Below are positions 1 through 13,100 of a DNA stretch of 64,000 bases, piece by piece; the first letter of the stretch is position 1; every line of letters begins with the position of its first letter. This stretch comes from Owenia fusiformis (lineage: Eukaryota; Annelida; Polychaeta; Sabellida; Oweniidae), in NCBI GenBank assembly GCA_903813345.2, contig CAIIXF020000001.1:29251915-29315914 (forward strand). Reading direction: 5' to 3'. Below the pieces are notes generated by a model. That model saw nothing but the letters and a program-made list of their open reading frames with translations. It did not search any database and was not told the DNA's origin. The translations under genes and the position numbers were made by a program.

Positions 1-839
1 GTCCATATGAACAAGATTTTAACCAGCTTACACAGAAGTTAATAGATAGGAATAATACAAATCTGTTCATTTTATGAAGGTGATTACTTAGACAGGTTTA
101 CACATGCATTATAAAGTTACTTTGGTTTATTTTGGCACACATTTACCATATTATGATTTATTCAGTTATAGCTGTTGGTTAATCATGTTTTTATATATCC
201 AGCCTTTTGATTTGAATATCTTTAACATTGCATGATGTCTCCGGTTTATTCATGTCTGTCAAGAAACTCCTGCAGGCTCAAATAAATAAAATAATATTTA
301 TATAATAAATAAGGAGGACTAAACTTTCAAAAGAATGATGTCCCACTTTATACAGGTCTGACAATACTTGAAACTTCCTCAAGTCTAAATAAATAAAACA
401 TTATGATCTGAAATAAGAATAAGAAAGGAATTTGAAAGTATACAGTATAACATTCCTTCTGAAATTCCTCAGTGGATTAAAATGCTCCCACATTCTCTTC
501 AAAAATGTGATAGGAGCGGTGCTGCCATCTTTTGAACTCTGATTCTCTAAACACAAAAATATGTAAACCTAAAACTAAAATAGATGGCAGTACTTTATAT
601 ACATGCTAGCGCCAGAGTTTGCAGAAATTGACCACATAATGAACTATAATGAAATATTTTCTTTTGAACATTTCGGGTACTCTTGCAGTTTTGAGCCACT
701 TTTCTGGTACTCTTACTTACCATATTCCTGTGCTCCCATGCATGTGAAAATCTTTGTTAACATTGACTTGAATTATTTGGTTAGGTTAGCAAATCTAGCA
801 ATGCCTTTTTGAATCGTCTTACTCGAATACTTATACATT

Positions 840-1086
840 ATTATATCACTGTCATATTCCTCACTCTCTGATTGGTTCATGTCCTGTCCTACATGTGACT
901 AAAATAACAAGCGATATTCACCAGTGAGTGAGGAATATAACTGAATAATAAAACAAATGTTTAATTCTATTTTCGGTGAATACCTACAACACTATCACAA
1001 GATGATATACCCACTAGTTTGGGCTTTGTGGAATATCACTTGTGAAAGATGCACAGGTGTTCACCTTAATAGAATTAAATATTTGT
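840..1086. repeat. Two adjacent imperfect foldback repeats
   Basis: The arms near 852 (tcatattcctcactc) and 927 (gagtgaggaatataa) are inverted copies. The arms near 957 (tttaattctatttt) and 1065 (aatagaattaaat) are a second inverted pair. The layout resembles small degraded MITEs just past the donor of exon 3. The rest of 1-1151 shows no exon I can support. Confidence 0.45.
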
Positions 1087-1151
1087 ATAATATCACATGA
1101 TCAGCAGATACAACTTATGTTCGTTAAATATGGTACGTAAAATATTCTCAC

Positions 1152-4100
1152 CTAACGATGGGTCTAATAATGGATCATTGTTGTGGTGTATGCTAGATAC
1201 ATTTCCAAGACATGCCCTGGCCTGGGCAATACGTTTCTCCGACAGTCGTCTCATGGGGACTGGTTTTGCGAGAAGGTGTTGTGCAGCCATGCTGGCACCC
1301 ATACCGTGTAGGCTAAGATCTTTAGGGTCTTCTGGGCTTCCTAAAACAAACAACTGGTTTATCAATTGAAGTACAAGAACATCAAACTGAACATGGTTAT
1401 AGATATGAACAATATAAAGTATAAAAGTGGTGAAATAATATATAAAGAAACACATGTATTATAGACTATTATGAATACTTACTGCATCTTTGTTCACACT
1501 TAGATTTTACTGCATACAATGAACTGATATACATTATCATATATGAACTATTAAATCAATCATTCCAAAGGAAAAAACTTCCTTGCTTTTATAATTAATA
1601 CACATACAGTAAATTCATAACATAGGCCTGGAAATCTAGTAATGTTAATTCAATACATATCAAAAAACAATTAGCATTAATAGCCTGATCTATGGATCAA
1701 CAGGCTATAATCATACATGATTTGATCTAAAGTTACTATTAACCTTTCCAAACAATTAACGACTATAATACAACAGCCTGAGAACTATGCAATACTAATA
1801 TGCTGTTTTCCAATTGAGGCACAATCATCCTCTCCTAATACAGTGAGACATGTAAAGTGGAACACCTCAAGAAGTACAACCCCTCTACATGGAACACCTC
1901 CCAAGACCAACTTACTTAATGTTAAATGAACCTCTATAAGAAGAACACCTCCCAAAATGCAACACTTTTTAAAGGTACCAAAAATGTTCAACTGAGACAT
2001 GTATTTTCATATTTTAAATGGGGAAATTGGAAATAAACATGAGTGAGTCCCCGGATACAGTGAGATTTTAAAGACTCACACGCAAGCATCAGACAAGACA
2101 TTCATACCATTTTCACATTGTCAAAGATAAGCTCTTTTCTGTATTTAATGTTCATTATACATCAAAGACACCTGTGATGTAAGCTCAGGGATGTGAATTT
2201 TTCTCAGTGTCTACAGCAGTTGTTTTCAAGAAAATGTGCATCTAGGCTTTTAAGTCTTTGTGGCTCCAATATTGGCAGTGTAGACCAAGCATGCGAAAAG
2301 GGCTTTAGTAATACTTGTTGAACTACAGAAATTATATATATAAATATTCATATCTGGATTTTCAGGTGAAGCCTAAACAAGTGGGAGATAGTCTTGCTTC
2401 AGGACTGTGAGCCCACTTATCTACTTCACAAACATAACAGTTGGAGGGGGGGGGGGCTTTGAAGGGCTTGTAGCTAGACTAAGGGGAGGCATCAAAAGTT
2501 TGATGTCGGATAGAAAACTAAATAAATCTAGTTAGGGGGGGAGGGGGTTCAAACCTATTTCAGTTTGCTATCCGACAAATTTCAACATTTCAAATTTTTG
2601 ACAATTTTGACTCAGAATACCATGGAATGGTTTAAAAATAAAGATTTTACCTGATGCTTTCTTTGTCAAGATCATTCCAAAGGATTCTATTCTATGAATA
2701 GTTGTAAAAAGCCGCAAATTACGATAGGAATTAACGAAAACTTGATCGTGTTTAGCAATAATTTTTCAAATTCTCAAACCGGAAGTCAGCGATCAACTTT
2801 CATGGTATTTAGTTTTTGGGGGGAGGGGGGGGGGGGTTCAGAGTCAAAACTAGATTTATTTAGTTTTCAATCCGACATTGAACTTTTGATGCCTCCCCTA
2901 AGTGGGAGATTGTAACAATAAAACCATTATTTTCATTTAACTTCTCTCAAGGCCTCTTACATAAAGGTTCTGTGTCCCATATGATCTCTTTAATTCACTA
3001 TATTTGGAAATGCAAATAGGGATAGGGCAACCAGAAACTTCATCCAAAAGTCTTCGATCAATTATAACAACAAGAGGTGCATTACCTGGTGGAGTGGGTG
3101 GCATTGGCAGTTTCCCTTCTGCCTTCATTGCTGCATACACAGCAGGATCTGTAATCCCATAGGCCCCTGCACTACCAGCGGCTGCCATCAGAGCACTGGG
3201 GGGTAGCATGGAGCCATAATCTTGACTGGTTGATGATGTCATTTGTTGTTGGTCTATTGCCATTCCATGTTGTCCTGTGTCCATTTGACCCCCATACTGG
3301 TCCTGATAGAAGCCGGGTCCTGCCCCTGAAGGTGGTTTACTTTCTGCACTATCTGAAACATAGAAAGATACCAAATATAAAAAATATGTAATATAAATGT
3401 GATATCGAACATCTATTCTAATTAAAAGTAATTCTCAACTATATTATTTGGGTATTGATATTATTTTAAATAAATACAATTTTAAACGATAATATGTCTT
3501 CCGTCCACTTTACTAAACAAACATCAGAGCGAAAAATAACATATGACACTATCACATGTAATTTTCGAGGCAAAATAACATAATTTTGCAATAAGTTATA
3601 ATACATAGAGCTATTCATATTTAAGGCCATTTAACTGCTTAATGCTAGACTGGTATTTTTAAATAAAAGATCCAAAAATCAAAAGACAAATTCTGACTAA
3701 TAATTTTGGGCTAAATATGACCTTATCTACAACAATAGTGAAAACACTTTGAAATGAAAATACATCTTCGAAATGGTACCTCCACATTCCTTAAAAATAA
3801 CTACAAGACATTTAAATAGATGGCAGCATGAAAATATTTTTCTACAGGGTGAAGCCAAATATATGTATCATATAAGCTAGTATACACGCAAATAGAAGAA
3901 AATTGTAATCAAGATCTCATGATTTGCTCTGCTATGTTTTAAGAATTTTCATAAAAATAGAAGTTTTTCAAAAGAAAAGTTTTATTCCTTCTTGAATATA
4001 CATATACCACCAAGAAACTGTATTAAGTTTTGATTTTTTGCTCAAATTTCCTTCCTGACATTCCTATCAGTCAAATATACAACTAATTTTCCTGGTTTAA

Positions 4101-7100
4101 ATACATGAAGTGATATACATGTACTTTACGTCACAAATGTTAAACCTATTAGATAATACATCCATTTGTGAATCCCAGTGAGGGTACCAATATAACAAAT
4201 GAACCTTGGTGATGAGGGACAGGGGTCAGTTTAGGGTCTTTGATAAACTGCCAATATCAAGTAAGGTCTCAGACTGCCTGGTTTATTCACAATTTCTGTT
4301 CCAGCTTCCAAGATACATGCCATTTTATGTTATACTGTGCCAAGTTCCACAAGAAGACGACAAAGTATAACCAATATTGATTCTTCTATGGAGAACTCCA
4401 AACTTGAACAACAATAATCTGGTTTCTGTCTACAGATAAAATACCATGATGATCAACTAGAATTATAGTGGGTTAAAGTGGTAAATAGTTAAGAAAAACA
4501 AATAATTAAGGCACATGATATTCTAAATGAAAGAATCAATGATATAGCTCTTTGTTCTGAATTTAGGGGATTCGTGTAAAAAGGGTTTGGAAAAGCATAA
4601 ATAGGAAACTCTAATCCAGGGTGGTGAAGTCAGACACAATATGTAGAGAATATGAACCTATTCGTTGGTTGACCATTTAAATTTAACATTTAACATTAAT
4701 GCAATCAGACACTGTATTATGTTGTTAAGGGTGAACCGGTTAAGCCACAAAGTACAATTAAATATATAATCTGAATGAAAAGGCAATGACTGAACTTTAT
4801 TTTGAACTTGTTTATATATTGTATTTTGTACTTTCAGTTCTCAAGTCCATTTTATTCATACTAACCCAAACCCTCTTGCTTCTTTGTCATATGGAACTAT
4901 ATTGTAACAGCTACATGGTAAGAAAAAACTACACTATAACAGTTAAATGCAAGTATAGCAGTATACCTATGATATCATATTAGAACAGGTAATTGGTAAA
5001 ATGATATTGTATTAGTTTATAGTAACAGTTCAAAGACAGGATGGTACAATATTATAGCATCTAAACAGTAGAAGACATATTGTAAAAGCTGAATGGTAGA
5101 TTCATGTAATAATATTTTAAAATGAATCCAATAATAAAGAAGATATTCAACAGATTACTGGTTAATATTTCCCAAGATGATATCTTCCTTTTTATATCAG
5201 GAATGATTCAATACTATCTCATCTTGTCTTTTAACTCTTACAGCCCATTTCACTTAGGTTATGTATCATTAAAACCTAAAAAAATAACCAATCAAAAAGA
5301 CAACAGTGCAGTATCAAATGGAAAAACTTCAAACTTCTCCAGAAGTGTGTGAGTGTTAGCAGCAATTATCAAACCTTCTATGCTTAAATTATTCACCAAT
5401 TTGCTTCATCAAATAGATCATTCTTTGTAAATAAAATATTGTTACTTAACCTTGCGACTTATAATGTTAAACAAAGTCACCTTTTGTAAATTTTCTTTTA
5501 ACTTATATTATTGTATTGAATAAAACATGATAAATAAAAATAAAAATAAAAAATGGAAAAATACATTCATATTTTATCTAAAAGACATTTGTATATTTCA
5601 AATAAAGTAGTTTTACATGCAATAAACCTGTGGCCGCACGTAACTTACAAGTTACAGCCATGTTAATTTTTTGAAAAGGACATGTCAGATAAGCATCAAA
5701 ATACAAAAGAACACACATTTATAGCCAAACCAAAACCAATCTAAGATATGCAATGTTTAATAATTTTTATGTAAAAAATAAATGTATTTTTCTATATGAT
5801 ACTGCACTGTGGTCTTTTGTTCGCATATTTATCAGATTTTATTGGTGCAAAACAAATGTGAAATGGACCGTATCAGCTTTCCCAAAAAATCACTGTGATA
5901 CTTTTGCACTTGAAACCGCCACAAATACAGCGAAAGTAATAATATCAGTGGCCAAAGGCCAAGTCGGCAATCTAGCCAATAGTTACATAAGACAAACTAA
6001 GCTCTACATTGAGTTCATGTGTTATAATTAGAGTCAGACATCAGGGATGACTAGCTCAGTAATCATTTCTACTAAATGGTCATATGGTCTTTTATATTGC
6101 ACATCCCTATTAGTTTTACTTTGTAAAAATGTAATAATACTATAGCATAATGACATTCAAAATCCATTTACTCAAACATACACCTCAACTGACCTCTAAT
6201 TAAGAGAAATGCGTGTCAAATAAGCACAACATTAATTTATTTAGGTTCAATATGTAATTGTTATAATATAAATAATAAGCGTAACTGTAACATATGTAAA
6301 CATCACCTCCAGTCTCGACCTCTTGTTCAACCCAGTGTTATATAATCTACCAGTCCAGTAGGTAAGTATGACAAACAATACCTGGGGAGTTATGATTCCT
6401 CCTCACTATGTTACGCTTTCTTATCCTGTCGACTAGCAAAGTTACAAGTAAATCCTATGATGGTTGTAACTCAGGTTATGCCAGATTATGGGGGTCACTC
6501 ATACATTACCCAGAGTTACAGGATAGGTGATATATGTAGCCAGTGATTACAGACTGAAATACACACTTTATATCACTGCTTATCAACAGTTATATTTCTG
6601 TTACAGAGAGTTATGAATAGTTCCCAAGTTCCCCTATATTAAGTTGACGCATTATATAAAACAAAGCAACTACTTTGTAAATACTCTTATGCTCAGTTAG
6701 TGTATATATTTGAGTAAATTGCTGTAATCGGGAGAATAACTCACTTTGCTTATATAATTGAACCTCCTTTACTCCTAAACTATCCATAGCTCGGAGTTAG
6801 AAACCAACAAGACAAGGTTCTCTTTTATGAAGCGAAGTCAAATGATTGCTTACCCCGCACACAGAGTCTAGTTATAAACTACCCTCTCCCTAGTATCGAC
6901 TGTATTACAGTTTAGCAGCCCCCAAAGATTGGTGCCTGTGAGAGCCCGGGTAATAAATCATTTCAAATAATCTACCACGCTGACCCTTCCTCAACCAATC
7001 AACGAATTGGAAGGAACACATGCTAAATATGTGCCCATTAACTATGCGCTGATGTCAGAGGAAATGACAATATAGAAAGTCATCCGTATTTCGGCCAAAA

Positions 7101-10100
7101 ACTCTGATTTGCTCGTTGAGATCAGAGATTTATTGTAAACTGAGAGTGAAGACGAAGCTCTCTTTTAAGAAATGAAGTCCATTGAATGCAAAGGGTAATG
7201 ATTGCTAGAGGTGACATGCACATGCATTGTCATTGTATATATGAAATGCTCTGTTTAGGTTTAAAAGATGATTGTCAAAAAGGTTATTTTGAATTTTGAA
7301 GGATTGTAATAATATAATATCCATTTAACAGGAATAGATAATTCTATAGCATCAAAATTATGAATATAAAAGATGTATGATTTACAAATATATCCTGTTT
7401 TAAGATGTTAAATCTAAGAAAACCATTTAGAAATATATTTGCAATGCTTTCAAAAATATGAAGGATGCCTCAAATTGTGCATGTATTGCGTAATAGTCAT
7501 GTTAAGTGTCAGTGAAACTTAATTACAAGTCACCTTATACTATACATACATATTGTATTTTGAGTTTAGTAGTATAATTGATTAGATTTATTTTCGTACA
7601 AACTATGTCATTGAATGACATTTCTCAAAAGGATTTATAAAGATATGCAGACTGCTTACTTAAACATGCAATGTACCTTGAAATAATTTAACCATATCAA
7701 TGTTGAATTCAATACCAAACCGCCAAAACTTTAAACTACAAAACCAGGTCACAGTCAAATGATCTTGATGCAATAACAGTGAAACTCATTTCAACATTTG
7801 TCATCCATTTCTAAACATTTGAGAATTTAATTGCATTTCTCCCTGGTGAGCTTACAGTTATTGGTGAAAATCTTGCATAAGAAATTTGAAAGAGCTTTAA
7901 AAGTACCCAGTTGGAAAGACCATTCAATGGGTGCTATTATTAAATTAATGGGGATGAAAAGATTTGTCTGGAAGGGCAAGCGTAAAGCTAAAGGAGCCTG
8001 TCATTCCAAAAGGCAGTTAAATTGAAAGGAACTGGGAGGTATAATAGGTGATAATGATATGTACTATGAGCCATTATTTTCTACAATTACAAAGGCTTAC
8101 AGAGGGTTGTCAGCAATGTCCATAACATATTCAGAGGCACATTCAACGCTCTATGTTTATAGCCTGAAGAACCCTTTCAGATTTCTTACCACTGCCCTAT
8201 TCCAATCTTGTTCCATTAGAACATTAGAAACTGTGACAGATTATGTTATATACAGATGTGGTTGGAAATCTGTTCCAAGATATTCTGTCTTGAACAATAG
8301 TTCAAACTTGTCCCTTGAAGGTTTGTGACATTTTATTTACTTGATCAATGTAAGGGTAGTGGCACCTCTTACATATTTTACACAATCAATTATTTCTTAA
8401 ACATTACGGACAAACTGACCATTGAATTTCCTACATATAATAATACAAGACTATTCAATAAAATTTGAATGCCCCAAATCACAAGAAATTGTGAATGGGA
8501 CGTGTTGCTTAACAAAGAAAATGAATCATGGTCATATCACATGACTACACAACTAGATTAACTGAAAACTGTATTGCCTTTATTCACAAAAGGTTTTGTA
8601 CAAAAAAAGAAACTCAAAGCATCAAAAAAATTCTGTTCCAAAAATAAAATAAAAGCATTAATTTCAATTTATTACATGTTAAATATACTGATAAAGAACA
8701 ACAATAATGTAGAGACATTATGATATCATATGTCATCCTTGGCCCAAGAGTTACATTGCATTACAGTATCTGCTATGAAGGATGATCATATGTCAATCTC
8801 CAACAGTTATAATAGCACCTACCAATTACATCAATCCATTTTAAAAAAAATCTGAACAAAGAAGAATCTTACGGAGTGTTACCTGATTTCCGAAATTTTT
8901 TTGTGTAATGTCCAATTCAAATGATTTGATAAAAAAAAAATTAGGGTTTATCATCTGTCTATAAAGTTCAAACACCCTGGGTAATGAAGATGGTTTAGCT
9001 GACCATGATGCTGTCAGACTATTGAGTCATCAGAGATATAATATACCCAAGGGGTCTAATAAAGATAGAGACCTAACAGATGAAGCTGACCTTACTGACC
9101 ACACCTCTAACATCTTTCCCTGATAACTCAACATGATGGACTCCATACAGCTAGAAATAAGCTGCTAATGAACATATATAATTCAACACACTATGAATCA
9201 TTTACTTCATATTGATCATCATTCATCAATATTTTCATTTCAGATTTTGTCAAATGTTAATGAAAACTATTTACAAGTAAGGGTAGCCTATGTTGAAAAT
9301 AGTATCTCTCCATGACCTTTTCAGCCCAATTTTTCTTAAATGTAAATAAATATATCACCTCAATTAGAGGAATTGCTGCAAACTACAATTATAGAATACA
9401 AGATTATGTACATGTAAAAATACTTTATAATTTACTCCTATATTTATCCTAATCTACTCTTATCCTAAATATGGTCACTGACATTATATTCCTGGGTGAA
9501 CAACTGTCCAGTCTTTCAGCAAGTGTAGGTCTTATAGAAGGATGATCCAACCCAAACTAACAACACTGACCTCCAAGCATCAAATTTCTATCTTCTCTGC
9601 ATAATCCTCTACAAGACCTCACATCTGAAAATTGCTTTGTTTTGCCCTTGAGTTCTTCTCTAGGAAGAAACCATTTCACCACAATTCACCATCAATATGT
9701 TTTCAATAATTAACATCTGTATACTAGCATTATGATCACCAATAATTAAGAGATTAATTGTAATTTGTATGTTATGCTTGAAAATATGAACAATAATTCA
9801 TTGATCAAGTGACAATGTCAGTTTTGTGACCCTTGTAGGTTTCACTAACCAATGATTTGTTATTTATTGGCTAGGCTAGGAAGGCCATCATTTTAGTTGG
9901 TCATTTTACCCTTGAGAAGTATTAATAACTAGATTTTGGAAATTGAACGAGTTCAATTTCAGACTCCAGATCTAGACTTTTTTAAGCCCAGTCGTCAAAA
10001 ATGAGCTGAGTCATCCAGAAAAAGGTTGATAGGCGGATTGAATAGGAAGAAGGAATAGGAAAGAATAGGAAGGAACAATAGGATAGAATAGAAAAGAAGG

Positions 10101-13100
10101 ATAGGAGAGAATAGAAAGAAAGGATAGGATATGGAGGATAGGAAGTAAAAAATATGAAAGAAGGATAGATAGGAAGGATAGGATAGGATCGGATAGGAAG
10201 GATAGGATCAGATAGGAAGGATAGGATAGGATCATATAGGATAGGAATGATGGATGGAAGGATGGATGGATTTTTCAATATTTTCTTTGCTATTCTTGAC
10301 TTTCTATCAGGATATCATCAGATCGATTTTTCTCGAAATTTCAAAACGCCATAATTTCCAGACCGGAAGTCAGATCGAAATTTGGTTTGCAGATTCGGAT
10401 TCCTGACAAAATTCTTCCCCTAATTCATAACTCATACGTTAAATTTGGAAACTTTTTATTTTGACCTACTTTTTGGACACGCCATTACTTCCGAACCGGA
10501 AGGCGGATCGAAATTTGGTTTGCAGATTCGGATTCCTTACAAAATTCTACTCCTAATTCATAACTCATACGTTAAATTTGGAGAACTTCTTATTTTGACC
10601 TACTTTTCGGACACCATATCTCAAAAGTGGGTCAAAATACTTTCTGACGGCAAAAGGCTGACACTATTAGCACACTCTTGGCTTCTTATGTACACAATTT
10701 CGAAGAATATAATTAAAGTGTAGTGTCAGAATCGCAAAAATAAGGATAAACTATGAATTTGACCTAGATTTTGACCTAGGGATTTTGGTGTCCAAATTTT
10801 GAAGTTAGGTAGCCTTCGAGGTCCCCTTCTTTCATAGGCTTTCATTATTTTAAGCTGTACTTAGTCTATATCTCGTATTTTACACTTCAAAAAAATCTTT
10901 TTTCCCATTGACATAACATGGGGCACCAAATTTAGTGATTTTTGAGCTTTCAAAATGTAATAACTTCTGAACTGGAAGTCGGATCGAAATTTGGTTTGCA
11001 GATTCGGATTCCTGAGAAAATTCTATACTTAATTCATAACTCAAATTTTAAATTTGGAAAAAAAATTATTTTGACCTACTTTTCGGACACCATATCTCAA
11101 AAGTGGGGCAAAATACTTTCTGACGGCAAAAGGCTAACACTATGAACACACTCTTGGCTACATGCATACAAAATTTCGAAGAATATAATTAATCTGTAGT
11201 GTCAGAATAGCAAAAATAAGGAAAACTTTGAATTTGACCTAGATTTTGACCTAGGCATTTTGGTGTCCAAATTTTGAAGCTAGATGGCTTTTGAGGTCCC
11301 ATTCTTTTATGGGCTTCCATTATATTTAGCTGAACTCAATCTATATTTCGTATTTTTCACTTCAAAAAAATCTTTTTTCCCATTGACTTAACATAGGCAC
11401 CAAATTTAGCGATTTTTGAGCTTTCAAAACGCCATAACTTCCGAACTGGAAGTCTGATTCGAATTTGGTTTTCAGATTCGGAATCCTGAGAAAATTTCCT
11501 ATAAGACTAATATCCTGGACATTTTATTCGGAGAACTTTTTTTTGGACCTCGTTTTCGGACACTGATATCTCGAAATCGGTTTGAGATATCAAAAAACTA
11601 AATCGACCCTAGGTTTTCTACTTTTTTATAAGGAACACAATGAAAAAAACCCGGATCGAAAATATTAAAGGACGACCGAGAAAATCGAAAAAAGTGACAA
11701 AGTACTGGATTTGACCTAGTTCTTGACCTTTGACCTAGATAAAAATTTGACGCAATTTCCGAGGAACTAGATTCTGGACCTAAATTGACCAAATGACTGA
11801 CTTTACTGAACATTTTATGGTTATTGAGAAAACTGGTTTAGAATAATAATAACTAGACTTGGGAAATTGAACGAAGTTCAATTTCAGACTCCAGATCCAG
11901 ACTTTTTTAAGCCCAGTCATCTAAAATAAGCCGAGTCATCCAGAATAAGCTGAGTCATCCAGAATAAGATAGATGGATAAAACAGGAAGGTAGGATAGGA
12001 TAGAATGGGAAGGAACGATAGGATAGAATAAGAAAGAAGGTTAGGATAGAACAGAATAGGAAGAAAGGATATGATAGGAGAGGATAGGATAGGAAGGAAA
12101 GGATACGAAGGAAGGATAGGATAGGATGGATGGATGAATTTTTCAATATTTTCTTCTCTACTCTTGACTTTCTATCAGGACACCATCAGATCGATTTTCC
12201 CAAATTTCAAAACGCCATAACTTCCGAACTGGAAGTCGGATCTAAATTTGATTTAAACATTCGGATTCCTGACAAAATTCTACCCCTAATTCATAACTCA
12301 TACATTAAATTTGGCGAATTTTTATTTTGACCTACTTTTTGGACACGCCATAACTTCGGAACCGGAAGTCGGATCGAAATTTGGTTTGCAGATTCGGATT
12401 CCTGAGAAAATTCTATACTTAATTCATAACTCAAATGTTAAATTTGGAGAATTTGTTATTTTGACCTACTTTTCGGACACCATATCTCAAAAGTGGGTCA
12501 AAATACTTTCTGACGGCAAAAGGCTAACATTATTAGCACACTCTTGGCTACATGTATACAAAATTTCGAAGAATATAATTAATCTGTAGTGTCAGAATCG
12601 CAAAAATAAGGAAAAACTTTGAATTTGACCTAGATTTTGACCTAGGCATTTTGGTGTCCAAATTTTTATGAAAAGAAGGTTTTGAGGTCCCTTTCTTCTA
12701 TGGGCTTCCATTATGTTTAGCTGTGCTTAGTCTATATCTCGTATTTTACACTTCAAAAAAATATTTTTTCCCATTGAATTAACATGGGGCACCAAATTTA
12801 GCGATTTTTGAATTTTCAAAACGCCATAACTTCTGAACCGGAAGTCAGATCGAAATTTAGTTTTCAGATTCGGAATCCTGAGAAAATTTCCTATAAGACT
12901 GATATCCTGGACATTGGATTCGGAGAACTTTTTTTTGGACATCGTTTTCGGACACTGATATCTCGAAATCGGTTTGAGATACCAAAAAACTAAATCGATC
13001 CTAGATTTTCTACTTTTTTATGAGGAACACAATGAAAAAAACCCGGATCCAAAATATTAGAGGACGACCGAGAAAATCGAAAAAAGTGACAAAGTACTGG

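Noticed and set aside
7831-8328. Two consecutive plus-strand frames with basic and mixed composition
   Set aside because: The first has a Lys-rich coding-like look, but there are no supporting splice sites, partner exons or recognised motif.
9982-10278. Minus-strand frame rich in Pro-Ile-Leu-Ser
   Set aside because: Translation of the GGATA microsatellite; repetitive and shared with the second repeat unit.
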